Shown piece by piece: positions 11,357 to 21,819 of a stretch of 64,000 bases of DNA. Position 1 is the stretch's first letter; each line of letters begins with the position of its first letter. The stretch is from Nemopilema nomurai (Eukaryota > Cnidaria > Scyphozoa > Rhizostomeae > Rhizostomatidae), in NCBI GenBank assembly GCA_003864495.1, contig ML133476.1, positions 12,802-76,801 of the forward strand, given 5' to 3'. The position numbers and the translations under genes were made by a program. The notes under the pieces were generated by a model. It did not search any database. It was given only the letters and a program-made list of their open reading frames with translations, and was not told the DNA's origin.

Positions 11357-13960
11357 ATGAGGCTGGCAAACTATGTTTTACAGTGCCTGTTTTTCTCTCT
11401 TGCTATCAGCGATCTTGATGTATGGCAGGTGCTAAACAGAGGAGGCTCGACAAATGTCATCTCAACTAACATACATGCATTGTATCAAGTCAACCTAATA
11501 AAGAAAGTAACTATCCTTTACAGTGATTCTGGATTCTTGGAAATAGGATATGATGTCATAAATGTTGATACGAATGACGACTTTGGAGTTTGGGTGACCA
11601 CAACACCGAATTATATATTTTATAGAGTTGGTGTGTCGTCTTCGAACCTAATAGGCACCCATTGGCTTCATAAAGATGGTTTACTAAAAGGGATTGCAAC
11701 AGGTCGATATGGTTTAGTCTTTGGCCATGACATCAATTTGCTGGTGTTTAAAAGGTTGGGAATCACATCGTCCAATCCTACTGGAACAGCCTGGCAGCAT
11801 TTATCTGGTGGCCAAGTGGTTGATGAGTCTTGCTCCAAACGTGTTTGCTTTGTTGTTAACAGCCTCAACCACCTTTACACAACTGGTCTCATGGAGAACA
11901 TCAACTCCCCAACTTGGTACTCCCCTTGGATATTCATATATCCAAATGTCAAAGACATATCCGCTTACGGCGACAAAACGCTATGGAAGCTCGACCCAAG
12001 CGGATTTATATGGGAAGCGGTTAACGTATACGACAACAACTTCATTAAGTTGACCTGGGAGCGACGCGGTTACCAACAAACCACTTTCAAAGATGTAGCG
12101 GTAACAGACAAAAAAGCCTATGCAGTTGGCACTGATGGAAACATATACGTGTATACTGGATGCCCAATTTTCGACTTTGAAGACAACGACCTCTCTGAGT
12201 GGGAGAAAACGGGAACAGCATTTAATATGCAGCCGACATTTAGCCAAGCTACCAGCGTAGGGGCCATTGGAAAAGTTGGGAAACGATGCATCGATACTAT
12301 TACATCAAGCCAAAACGTAACAGTAGGAGACACTCCGGTTGGAACAGCCACTTCGCCATTATTTCAAATACGAACACACATGCTGCATTTCACTGTCGGA
12401 GGAGGAACGCACCCTAATAACTACGTTGGCCTTGTGATCGATGGAGTGGAGAGATTTCAAAGTTCAGGAAGGAGCGGACCAAAGTACAGTCCAACAGGAC
12501 CAGTACGGATGGGAAGGTTTTGGTGGGACGTATCAGGCTACGTAGGCAAATGTGCCAGCATTAAGCTGGTTGATTCGTCAAGTACTGCTTGGGGACATAC
12601 ACTATTCGATGATTTGAGAGCATCTCCACCTTGTTTCAAAGGAATGAATGTGGTTTTGAGAGAGATTGGCCACCAAGGCACAGTTTCCGTTGGACAGGTC
12701 GCCAAGTATTCTCTCGAGCTCAAAGGGTTCTACACATCAGCATTGAGACCATTCATTTTCACGATCAGTGTTCCAGTAGTTGATGGACAACTTTTGCTCT
12801 ATTTCGAAAATCTCACTATTGCTTCGAGTATATGTAAAGGAAATAGTACCATTGAAAAGAAGGAATTGCATACTGCAAGTGGACATACGCATAGCATAAC
12901 TGCGAACATTGCCAACCTTTTGTCTGATGCCACAATTGAAATTGTTGCTCGTGTTTATGATAATAGCAAAATACTAGTTGGCTCTCCATTTCAGACGAAA
13001 CTCTATGTAACAGCGATGTTCATGGAGGAATATTTGCACACCATAGAAAAGAATGTGCAGATTGTAAGGCATGGAAATGAAAGTGCTTCACTTACGCTTC
13101 AAAGCGAAATAATTGAAAAGAGACATTTTACTGTTTGCGAAAATGTAACTTTTATAGTGAAGCTTGCTCATAACTACAACAGGTCACTCACTCGAGCATA
13201 CAAAGTGAGTACAAAAATAACTGTGCCAGAGTTCATGACGATTGCAAATGTTTCTGGTCTCAAGCCATCATTTGGAGACGTAGACCAATCCCTTTCGGGC
13301 AAGTCAAGGAGCATCTGGCTGCAGGAACTTCTTATTGGGCACTCAAGAGCCATTGTTTTCACTCTGACAATAGGAAGCATTTCTAAGTGGAAGCAGAAGA
13401 AAGGAAGGGTTCACAAAGGTGAAATCTTGTTGGACCAAGTTTACTTCTGTCCTCGAAAAGACTGCCTGAACGAAGGCAGCACTGGTAACGAAATCAAAAG
13501 TCTGGCAGCAGCGAAGTTTTACGAGTTCACCTTTTCTTACAACAACACAAAGCGAGCTGTAAATGATGCTTTGACGAGGATTTACGACAGAAATGCGTCC
13601 ATTCTCTTCGTCTGCGCGCGATATAACGACGTTTCCCGCAAATTCGGTCGTAGCTGCTACTTCGGCAACCTATCGGCAAGATCATGGAAGCCACTAGGCA
13701 GCCGCGTGACCAACCTGACCCATTACGACAGTGCACGAAAGGAGCTCTATGGCTTGGTTGCGTCGCAAAAAATTGTCAAAATTTATGGGAAGCAGTTTTC
13801 GCAATTTGAGTATTTGACGTCACTGCAATGGGATCAGTTGGTAAGGAGCGGTTTGTCCAATTTCAACAAGTCAACAAACATCTCCCCAATAGATTCGTCT
13901 GTATTGTCCAAAACACAACAATCGTTTATTTCGCCCTACAAGTGGCGTTGCTGTACATAA
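11357..13960 (+). CDS. Secreted tectonin-propeller / jelly-roll protein, copy 1
   Basis: Single-exon 867-aa protein. Residues 1-20 form a hydrophobic signal peptide (MRLANYVLQCLFFSLAIS), so it is predicted to be secreted. Residues ~25-265 are tectonin-type propeller repeats, seen as recurring blocks such as VWVTTTPNYIFYRVGVSS, TAWQHLSGG, LWKLDPSGFIW and AVGTDGNIYVYTG. Residues ~268-425 form a beta-sandwich domain opening with CPIFDFEDNDLSEWEKTGTAF and closing with the motif KLVDSSSTAWGHTLFDDL, a type common in invertebrate extracellular proteins. Residues ~430-690 resemble Ig-like DUF11 repeats with several N-glycosylation sequons, and the C-terminal ~180 residues again hold WKPLGSRVT-like and KIYGKQF blocks. 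Tectonin proteins elsewhere bind sugars or LPS, so an innate-immune lectin role is possible but inferred. The start is the first Met, just upstream of the signal peptide. It shares about 97% amino-acid identity with copy 2. Confidence 0.9.
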   Translation: MRLANYVLQCLFFSLAISDLDVWQVLNRGGSTNVISTNIHALYQVNLIKKVTILYSDSGFLEIGYDVINVDTNDDFGVWVTTTPNYIFYRVGVSSSNLIGTHWLHKDGLLKGIATGRYGLVFGHDINLLVFKRLGITSSNPTGTAWQHLSGGQVVDESCSKRVCFVVNSLNHLYTTGLMENINSPTWYSPWIFIYPNVKDISAYGDKTLWKLDPSGFIWEAVNVYDNNFIKLTWERRGYQQTTFKDVAVTDKKAYAVGTDGNIYVYTGCPIFDFEDNDLSEWEKTGTAFNMQPTFSQATSVGAIGKVGKRCIDTITSSQNVTVGDTPVGTATSPLFQIRTHMLHFTVGGGTHPNNYVGLVIDGVERFQSSGRSGPKYSPTGPVRMGRFWWDVSGYVGKCASIKLVDSSSTAWGHTLFDDLRASPPCFKGMNVVLREIGHQGTVSVGQVAKYSLELKGFYTSALRPFIFTISVPVVDGQLLLYFENLTIASSICKGNSTIEKKELHTASGHTHSITANIANLLSDATIEIVARVYDNSKILVGSPFQTKLYVTAMFMEEYLHTIEKNVQIVRHGNESASLTLQSEIIEKRHFTVCENVTFIVKLAHNYNRSLTRAYKVSTKITVPEFMTIANVSGLKPSFGDVDQSLSGKSRSIWLQELLIGHSRAIVFTLTIGSISKWKQKKGRVHKGEILLDQVYFCPRKDCLNEGSTGNEIKSLAAAKFYEFTFSYNNTKRAVNDALTRIYDRNASILFVCARYNDVSRKFGRSCYFGNLSARSWKPLGSRVTNLTHYDSARKELYGLVASQKIVKIYGKQFSQFEYLTSLQWDQLVRSGLSNFNKSTNISPIDSSVLSKTQQSFISPYKWRCCT

Positions 13961-14459
13961 ACCTTCTTTAAGAAAATGTAAATAGACCTGCCTCGTTTTC
14001 CTTACATAGATTAGGCTTATGGTGGAAGCTCAGTTTCTATCATTTTACTGTCATCATCACTGCCTATTACAAAGGAACCCATAAGATCCTTCGCTGCCTT
14101 TGGAAGCTAGGTATAATGCTTTCTTCAGTCTTAATTTTGTCTTGGTCGTCATTATTTTGCTTTTCATGGTAACTTTACAACGACAGGTACTCGTCAGGGT
14201 ATGTTCTAGTAGTAATTAAGACATGGATGGCCCTTATTGTCATTATCATATATGCTCTCTTGATTCAAAGAGAACATTCTGCTAAGCTAATGATCTAGTT
14301 GCGTACTATTATGCATTTTCGGGAAGAGTAATTAAAATGAAGAAGTTATAAAAGATTTTTGACTTGATAATGATATCTAGCAGTTTCTACACATATTTAT
14401 GCATGCCGCTGTTAAAGGTCAGTAAACTTGTGAAGTGTTTACATTTGTGAAGAGGAGTA
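13961..14459. other. 3' flank of tectonin gene 1
   Basis: Likely 3' UTR. The first ~80 bp after the stop match unit 2 without any difference I could see. At the position where unit 2 has AATAAA (21373-21378), this copy reads AGTAAA (about 14421). No other signal was identified. Confidence 0.5.
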
Positions 14460-14611
14460 CCGTAAATCTTCATTTTGCATGTTCCAGGTAATTTTATAAG
14501 CCCCCTCCCTCTCGAGTAAGCCCCCTCGAATAAGCCCCCTTTGAATAAGCCCCCATCCAAAAATAACAAAAATAAATAAGCCCCTACGGGGGCTAATTCG
14601 AGGGTTCTCGG
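14460..14611. mobile_element. TA-flanked MITE, 152 bp
   Basis: Related to the 370-bp element at 9461-9830. It starts CCGTAAATCTTC, ends GGGTTCTCGG, is flanked by TA (14458-14459 and 14612-14613) and is filled with AATAAGCCCCC blocks. Unit 2 reads GGAGTAAGTCGTTAG at the matching place (about 21419-21433), which is the empty site. It is internally deleted relative to the larger copy and non-coding. Confidence 0.8.
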
Positions 14612-15498
14612 TATGTCATTAGGAAAATTATTATGCTTTTTAATTAACATTCACAATCGGTCTAATCATATTGTATATTTCCTCAAATTTGTATTTCGTA
14701 CGTATCTTTTTATTCTTAGTTAGCAAAAAAACTTTTTTTAAAAAAAAGCCTTCTTAGCCTCATGGTAGTCCTAGGCCATATTGGCTCTAAAAGGTCCAAT
14801 TCGACCCTCCTTGATTGGGGAGTAAATTGAAAACACTAATCTACAATTCGAAGCTCCAACTTCAAGGATGTGTAGACAAACAGTCGAATCTGTAAACGAT
14901 TCACAACTAACGACAAAGACGGCAGGACACCCATGCTAAAGGAAGGTAGAAAATTTTCCAATCAAAGGTACGATTAAAGTAATGCTTATAGATCTCAAAA
15001 GACCAGCGAATATTCCTATTGACAATTCCAAAAATTGACACTTGATATCCGCCGATGCTCATCTTAAACCAATATGGAACAGCACAAGACCGGCTCTAGC
15101 TCTTACTAGAAGACCTAACCTCCAGGACTAGTTGGTTCATGCCAAGCTAGGCCATTAACACAAGCCGTTTCTCAAAAACTATCACACTCCTCCAATCTCT
15201 AAATACGTTATTTTTGCGACAAAATTTACGTCCAAGATACGACATACACTGATAAGCGGGTACTTTGTTATGAGTTTTTCATTTTTTTATTCTCTTTTTG
15301 CAACCGTGATCCTGGACCCAGTATTGCAAGAGCTGCCTACGAGAAACGGACATACCAAATTGAAGCCTGGAGATGTGGGTTTCTAAATGATGAGTTGCTT
15401 TTTCATCATTTTCTACCCTCTCCAATCTAACTGCTTTGAATATTCAAGTGGCACCACCAACCATTCCTCATTTGAGGCTGCAACGACGTGGTAGCAAC

Positions 15499-17195
15499 CT
15501 GGGGCGGACTGGCACCTAAATAGGGGCCCGGGAGATTTCAAAGAGATTGACCCGAAACCAATAAATACCTGGGGTACTTCCCGTGGAAATTTTTGCAGCC
15601 AAACACTTCACATTGGCTTAAAATACTATCGAACATATTTCAAACTGTTTAGAAGTTTAATTTTCAGTCAGCATTTTATGCCACGACTTCAAGACATCAT
15701 ACCTTTAGACAGAGATCCTTGCAATTTTTTGGGTAATTGCACTATATGTTTATTATTTCTAGCTCCCTGAAATTTGATAGGTTAAACTATATTCATGAGT
15801 AACGTAAACTATTGGATAGATATATCTTGCTCTATTAATATCGAAGTATGTGTTAGGCGTCAAGCGTGAAAGCTTCGATCGAAATTGCTTAGCGTAATAT
15901 AATGTCCCTTAATCAAAATGGCATTTCAACCGATCAAATGCAGTAATCCCTCGCTTGATAATAAAAATAATAATAAGAAAATAATAAGAAAAAGCAATTC
16001 AAACTACCAGGAGTTCCCACTAAACTCCTAGCTCGAACAGTACTGAATAGATTCCTGTGAGCCAAATTCTAGACAAAATCCGAAACACCGAAATATTAGT
16101 AAATTCGATTGGTAACAACTTTTTCGTTTGCGAGATGCCCTAAAAGGGCCAAACACTTGTTCAGAGCGTAAGGAATATCCTCTCACAGAATAATACACCC
16201 AATTAGGGACGAACTTACCTGGGGTTGTGGGAGTGCGAACCCCCTCCCCCCCCCCCCCCCAATGTTTTTGTGCTGTCCAGTAAATTTTGTTTTGATTCGG
16301 TAAATAGTAGCTTTTTGGTAGTCAGTAGTGATGAAATAACGCCAGTTTCTTCCTTATTTATCTTCTTGTCGAGTCATTTATTGTTTTTCTTTATAGTTAG
16401 ATGTAAGAAATTAGAGTTATCAAGAGAAATTCAAAAATGGGCCTTTCTATTATTTCCCTGGCACCTGAAGAGCGTGAAACTAAAATCCAATAATAATCTA
16501 ATACCTTCCCCCATCGTTGCCTCTTAAATCAGCCTCTGCCCCCAATGCATTTCAGATCTCTCAGAAGTTGTATAAAAATAGATTTTTAAGCAATTACTGA
16601 AGATTTCCAATCCCGCTGCAATAAATGTACAGACATTCGTGTCTCCTGCCTGTTAAAAATTGTACTTTTTTTATCGCTGAGGAGATTTTTTCAGTGGAAT
16701 GTGTCTACAGGCCCTTTGTCAGACATCTTGCAACAGAAGAGTTTTCATTAAGTTGAATTTACCTGTATTCCCAGCGCTCAAAAAGATGCAAAAATCACAA
16801 AACGCGTCAATCTCTTGGCCATCAAGCAGAATTCGATGCATTCTATTGCAGCTACTCTTGGTGCCATGAATTTTCAACAGTATAGGAATTTTTTTCTCAC
16901 TCAATTAGCTATGAATGCAGAAATCATCATCATAACTATTTTCGATATTCTTGAGTTGTTGCATTGGAACTAGCACTAGCATTGCTGCATAACTTAATAG
17001 GACCCTACCACTTGGGGCCCCTAGGAGTTGCTCTAACTCCAACCATTGTGCGTTGCACCACTGCACTAGCTACTACTCTCTTCAATTAAATAATTTTGAA
17101 ATTATTCTCTACAAGAATAGGGGCCCTTTGTGGCTCTTGCTGAGGGGGACCCTTCAGGCCCCAGCCCGGTAGCCCGACCGGCCAGTCCGCCCCTA
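15499..17195. mobile_element. hAT-like non-autonomous DNA transposon, 1,697 bp
   Basis: An insertion found only in unit 2. Unit 1 has the uninterrupted GTGGTAGAGACTACTT (about 10268). The terminal inverted repeats share 13 bp, GGGGCGGACTGGC, starting 2 bp inside each end. The flanks are GTAGCAAC (15491-15498) and GTAGCGAC (17196-17203), an 8-bp target duplication with one mismatch. An 8-bp duplication and GGGGCGG-type ends are typical of hAT elements. The interior has no transposase-like frame and includes a C homopolymer at about 16242-16260. Subterminal AGGGGCCC blocks occur near both ends. Confidence 0.82.
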
Positions 17196-17203
17196 GTAGC
17201 GAC

Positions 17204-18306
17204 TACTTCTTATCTCATTTCTTCTCATTCTCCATTTTGATATTTACACATTTACTTCCACATTAATTATTTTACTTTTTTTTCTTTTAATGCCGATCAA
17301 AACACTTGCCTTTTGCATGGCTAACAAGAAAATAATTCGCATCGGTCATCAAATCGAAATGGTCAATACGATTCAAAAAACTTGTTCTATAAAACACTTT
17401 AGATTTGATATCAGGATTTTACTCCAGAAATTGCTTGATTTAGCGGTTGTAGGCTGGGTAAAAGTACGCAACTCTTGCCATCTCTGCACAATTACTTCAA
17501 ATGACCGTACCTCACGAAGATGGAGCTCAGTAGTAGAAACAAGGCTACCAATAGGGTCTTTGGGCATTTCTCTAAGAAGAATGCTGGGATTTGGGCCTTC
17601 GAATGTTCCGTCGGAGACAGCTTATTTGAATAGCATAGGCTTGTTAATGAAAACGTCCCTCTTGATAAACAAATAAAATCTTTAAATATTCGTATCCTTC
17701 GACATTTGAATACATTCAAAAAAGCGCTTTAAAAACACCTGATTCAGGGTGAGAAAGTTTTCAGCTGGATTTTATGCAATAACAAATCCTTCTTGTTTCA
17801 TTCATTAAAACTTAATAGGCCTCAGCAACAGTACAGCGGGGTTCATGATTTGTCAAGGAAAACATGAATTGTGTATTCACAAGGACAACATGAACATAAC
17901 AGGAAGGTACCGAAAATTTATTTGTATATTCATTTCTACTGGTGTCAAAGCCATTGGATGCATTGAAAGTACAGTGTTGAAATAATCGCAGGCAAAGTAT
18001 ATGTTTTTCTTTAATGAATAAAAACCTTGTAAGCTGATTGTTTGTCACCTATGGATTTGCCCTAACTGTTCGTTGTTTGGAGTAAAAGTAAGCCACCAAA
18101 AATTGGAAATTAAGAATTCATAAGCAGTGAATCTATATGGTATGGGCTCTATTGAAGACCGCCATAGACTACATTTATCCGAGTCAAATGTTGGTAACTG
18201 TTCACGGGACATGTTGGAAATTCTCTTGCAGCTAAAGACGATCATGAATGCAATGGACTAGCGGAAAATCTAGAGAACCAAAACACTTCATTGACTTAGA
18301 ATCAAA
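17204..18306. other. 5' flank of tectonin gene 2
   Basis: Homologous to 10270-11356. It contains the unassigned 128-aa frame 17290-17676 (+), which shows no recognisable domain and is broken in unit 1. A short segment present in unit 1 around 11085-11110 is replaced here (about 18045-18070). No regulatory motif can be assigned. Confidence 0.45.
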
Positions 18307-20910
18307 ATGAGGCTGGCAAACTATGTTTTACAGTGCCTGTTTTTCTCTCTTGCTATCAGCGATCTTGATGTATGGCAGGTGCTAAACAGAGGAGGCTCGA
18401 CAAATGTCATCTCAACTAACATACATGCATTGTATCAAGTCAACCTAGTAAAGAAAGTAACTATCCTTTACAGTGATTCTGGATTTTTGGCAATGGGAGA
18501 TGATGTCATAGATGTTGATTCGAATGACGACTTTGGAGTCTGGGTGACCACAACACCGAATTATATATTTTATAGAGTTGGTGTGTCGTCATCGAACCTA
18601 ATAGGCACCCATTGGCTTCATAAAGATGGTTTACTAAAAGGGATTGCAACAGGTCGATATGGTTTAGTCTTTGGCCATAACATGCATTTGCTGGTGTTTA
18701 AAAGGTTGGGAATCACTTCGTCCTATCATACTGGAACAGCCTGGCAGCATTTATCTGGTGGCCAGGTGGTTGATGAGTCTTGCTCCAAACGTGTTTGCTT
18801 TGTTGTTAACAGCCTCAACCACCTTTACACAACTGGTCTCATGGAGAACATCAACTCCCCAACTTGGTACTCCCCTTGGATATTCATATATCCAAATGTC
18901 AAAGACATATCCGCTTACGGCGACAAAACGCTATGGAAGCTCGACCCAAGCGGATTTATATGGGAAGCGGTTAACGTATACGACAACAACTTCATTAAGT
19001 TGACCTGGGAGCGACGCGGTTACCAACAAACCACTTTCAAAGATGTCGCGGTAACAGACAAAAAGGCCTATGCAGTTGGCACTGATGGAAACATATACGT
19101 GTATACTGGATGCCCAATTTTCGACTTTGAAGACAACGACCTCTCTGAGTGGGAGAAAACGGGAACAGCATTTAATATGCAGCCGACATTTAGTCAAGCT
19201 ACCAGCGTAGGGGCCATTGGAAAAGTTGGGAAACTATGCATCGATACTGTTACCTCAAGCGAAAACGTAACAATAGGAGACACTCCGGTTGGAACAGCCA
19301 CTTCGCCATTATTTCAAATACGAACACACATGCTGCATTTCACTGTCGGAGGAGGAACGCACCCTAATAACTACGTTGGCCTTGTGATAGATGGAGTGGA
19401 GAGATTTCAAAGTTCAGGAAGGAGTGGACCAAAGTACAGTCCAACAGGACCAGTACGGATGGGAAGGTTTTGGTGGGACGTATCAGGCTACGTAGGCAAA
19501 TGTGCCAGCATTAAGCTGGTTGATTCGTCAAGTACTGCTTGGGGACATACACTATTCGATGATTTGAGAGCATCTCCACCTTGTTTCAAAGGAATGAATG
19601 TGGTTTTGAGAGAGATTGGCCACCAAGGCACAGTTTCCGTTGGACAGGTCGCCAAGTATTCTCTCGAGCTCAAAGGGTTCTACACATCAGCATTGAGACC
19701 ATTCATTTTCACGATCAGTGTTCCCGTAGTTGATGGACAACCTTTGCTCTATTTCGAAAATCTCACTATTGCTTCGAGTATATGTAAAGGAAATAGTACC
19801 ATTGAAAAGAAGGAATTGCATACTGCAAGTGGACATACGCATAGCATAACTGCGAACATTGCCAACCTTTTGTCTGATGCCACAATTGAAATTGTTGCTC
19901 GTGTTTATGATAATAGCAAAATACTAGTTGGCTCTCCATTTCAGACGAAACTCTATGTAACAGCGATGTTCATGGAGGAATATTTGCACACCATAGAAAA
20001 GAATGTGCAGATTGTAAGGCATGGAAACGAAAGTGCTTCGCTTACACTTCAAAGCGAAATAACTGAAAAGAAACATTTCACTGTTGGCGAAAATGTAACT
20101 TTTATAGTGAAGCTTGCTCATAACTACAGCAGCTCACTCACTCGAGCATACAAAGTGAGTACAAAAATAACTGTGCCAGAGTTCATGACGATTGCAAATG
20201 TTTCTGGTCTCAAGCCATCATTTGGAGACGTAGACCAATCCCTTTCGGGCAAGTCAAGGAGCATCTGGCTGCAGGAACTTCTTCTTGGGCATTCAAGAGC
20301 CATTGTTTTCACTCTGACAATAGGAAGCATTTCTAAGTGGAAGCAGAAGAAAGGAAGGGCTCACAAAGGTGAAATCTTGTTGGACCAAGTTTACTTCTGT
20401 CCTCGAAAAGACTGCCTGAACGAAGGCAGCACTGGTAACGAAATCAAAAGTCTGGCAGCAGCGAAGTTCTTTGAATTCACCTTTACTTACAACGACACAA
20501 AGCGAGCTGTAAATGATGCTTTGACGAGGATTTACGACAGAAATGCGTCCATTCTCTTCGTCTGCGCGCGATATAACGACGTTTCCCGCAAATTCGGTCG
20601 TAGCTGCTACTTCGGCAACCTATCGGCAAGATCATGGAAGCCACTAGGCAGCCGCGTGACCAACCTGACCCATTACGACAGTGCACGAAAGGAGCTCTAT
20701 GGCTTGGTTGCGTCGCAAAAAATTGTCAAAATTTATGGGAAGCAGTTTTCGCAATTTGAGTATTTGACGTCACTGCAATGGGATCAGTTGGTAAGGAGCG
20801 GTTTGTCCAATTTCAACAAGTCAACAAACATCTCCCCAATAGATTCGTCTGTATTGTCCAAAACACAACAATCGTTTATTTCGCCCTACAAGTGGCGTTG
20901 CTGTACATAA
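18307..20910 (+). CDS. Secreted tectonin-propeller / jelly-roll protein, copy 2
   Basis: Single-exon 867-aa paralogue of the gene at 11357, same length and domain order: signal peptide, tectonin-like propeller (~25-265), FDFEDN...WGHTLFDD beta-sandwich (~268-425), Ig/DUF11-like repeats, C-terminal tectonin-like tail ending in KWRCCT. I count about 27 substitutions in 867 residues. They cluster at residues ~45-145 (EIGYDVINVDT versus AMGDDVIDVDS, for example) and at 325-345, with scattered changes at 620-735; the last 130 residues are the same in both. One change removes a cysteine (HFTVCEN here reads HFTVGEN). Both frames are intact, so both copies are probably functional. The function is inferred to be sugar binding outside the cell. 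The start context is the same as in copy 1. Confidence 0.9.
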   Translation: MRLANYVLQCLFFSLAISDLDVWQVLNRGGSTNVISTNIHALYQVNLVKKVTILYSDSGFLAMGDDVIDVDSNDDFGVWVTTTPNYIFYRVGVSSSNLIGTHWLHKDGLLKGIATGRYGLVFGHNMHLLVFKRLGITSSYHTGTAWQHLSGGQVVDESCSKRVCFVVNSLNHLYTTGLMENINSPTWYSPWIFIYPNVKDISAYGDKTLWKLDPSGFIWEAVNVYDNNFIKLTWERRGYQQTTFKDVAVTDKKAYAVGTDGNIYVYTGCPIFDFEDNDLSEWEKTGTAFNMQPTFSQATSVGAIGKVGKLCIDTVTSSENVTIGDTPVGTATSPLFQIRTHMLHFTVGGGTHPNNYVGLVIDGVERFQSSGRSGPKYSPTGPVRMGRFWWDVSGYVGKCASIKLVDSSSTAWGHTLFDDLRASPPCFKGMNVVLREIGHQGTVSVGQVAKYSLELKGFYTSALRPFIFTISVPVVDGQPLLYFENLTIASSICKGNSTIEKKELHTASGHTHSITANIANLLSDATIEIVARVYDNSKILVGSPFQTKLYVTAMFMEEYLHTIEKNVQIVRHGNESASLTLQSEITEKKHFTVGENVTFIVKLAHNYSSSLTRAYKVSTKITVPEFMTIANVSGLKPSFGDVDQSLSGKSRSIWLQELLLGHSRAIVFTLTIGSISKWKQKKGRAHKGEILLDQVYFCPRKDCLNEGSTGNEIKSLAAAKFFEFTFTYNDTKRAVNDALTRIYDRNASILFVCARYNDVSRKFGRSCYFGNLSARSWKPLGSRVTNLTHYDSARKELYGLVASQKIVKIYGKQFSQFEYLTSLQWDQLVRSGLSNFNKSTNISPIDSSVLSKTQQSFISPYKWRCCT

Positions 20911-21372
20911 ACCTTCTTTAAGAAAATGTAAATAGACCTGCCTCGTTTTCCTTACATAGATTAGGCTTATGGTGGAAGCTCAGTTTCTATCATTTGACTG
21001 TCATCATCACTGCCTATTACAAAGGAACCCATAAGATCCTTCGCTGCCTTTGGATACTAGGTATAATGCTTTCTTCAGTCTTAATTTTGTCTTGGTCGTC
21101 ATTATTTTGCTTTTCATGGTAACTTTACAACGACAGGTACTCGTCAGGGTATGTTCTAGTAGTAATTATGACATGGATGGCCCTTATTGTCATTATCATA
21201 TATGCTCTCTTGATTCAAAGAGAACATTCTGCTAAGCTAATGATCTTATTGCGTACTATTATGCATGCATTATGGGAAGAGTAATAGGATGAGGAAGTCA
21301 TAAAATATTTTCGAGTTGATAATGATAGCTAACAGTTTCTACACATATTTATGCATAGTGCTGTTAAAGGTC

Positions 21373-21378
21373 AATAAA
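21373..21378 (+). promoter_or_regulatory. Candidate poly(A) signal for tectonin gene 2
   Basis: AATAAA lies 463 bp after the stop codon. It is AGTAAA at the matching site of copy 1, so the two copies may differ in 3' end use. Confidence 0.35.
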
Positions 21379-21819
21379 CTTAAAATTTTGTTTTGTTAAT
21401 GTTTACACTTGTGAATAGGAGTAAGTCGTTAGAAAATCATTATGCTTTTTAATTAACTTTCACAATCGGTCTAATCATATTGTATATTTCCTAAAATTTG
21501 TATTTCGTACGTATCTTTCCATCCTTAGTTCGCAAAAAAACTCTTTGAAATAGACCTTCTTAGTCTCATGGCAGTCCTAGGCCATATTGACTCTGAAAGG
21601 TCCAATTCGACCCACCTTGATTGGGGAGTAAATTGAAAACACCAATCTACAATTTGAAGCTCCAACATCAAGGATGTGTAGACAAACAGTCAAATCTGTG
21701 AACGATTCACAACTAACGACAAAGACGGCAGGACACCTATGCTAAAGGAAGGTAGAAAAATTTCCAATCAAAGGTACGAATAAAGTAATGCTTGTAGATC
21801 TCAAAAGACCAGCGAATAT

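Larger units (their letters stand above)
9413..15013. repeat. Tandem duplication, unit 1
   Basis: This is the left copy of a direct duplication; the right copy is 15027-21819. Homology starts near TCCAAACATTGGCACTTGAT (unit 2: TCCAAAAATTGACACTTGAT) and stops after GACCAGCGAATAT in both units, leaving only about 13 bp between them. Without later insertions (370 and 152 bp MITEs here, a 1,697-bp element in unit 2) the two units are about 5.08 and 5.09 kb, so the match is end to end. Each unit holds a 1.9-kb or longer 5' flank, an 867-aa gene and about 1 kb of 3' flank. Confidence 0.93.
15027..21819. repeat. Tandem duplication, unit 2
   Basis: Right copy of the duplication described for 9413-15013. 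It lacks the two TA-flanked MITEs and contains instead the 1,697-bp hAT-like insertion at 15499-17195. The differences from unit 1 are patchy. They are dense around 18430-18740 (N-terminal coding part), whereas I see none between about 20494 and 20993 (C-terminal coding part and start of the 3' flank). Confidence 0.93.
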
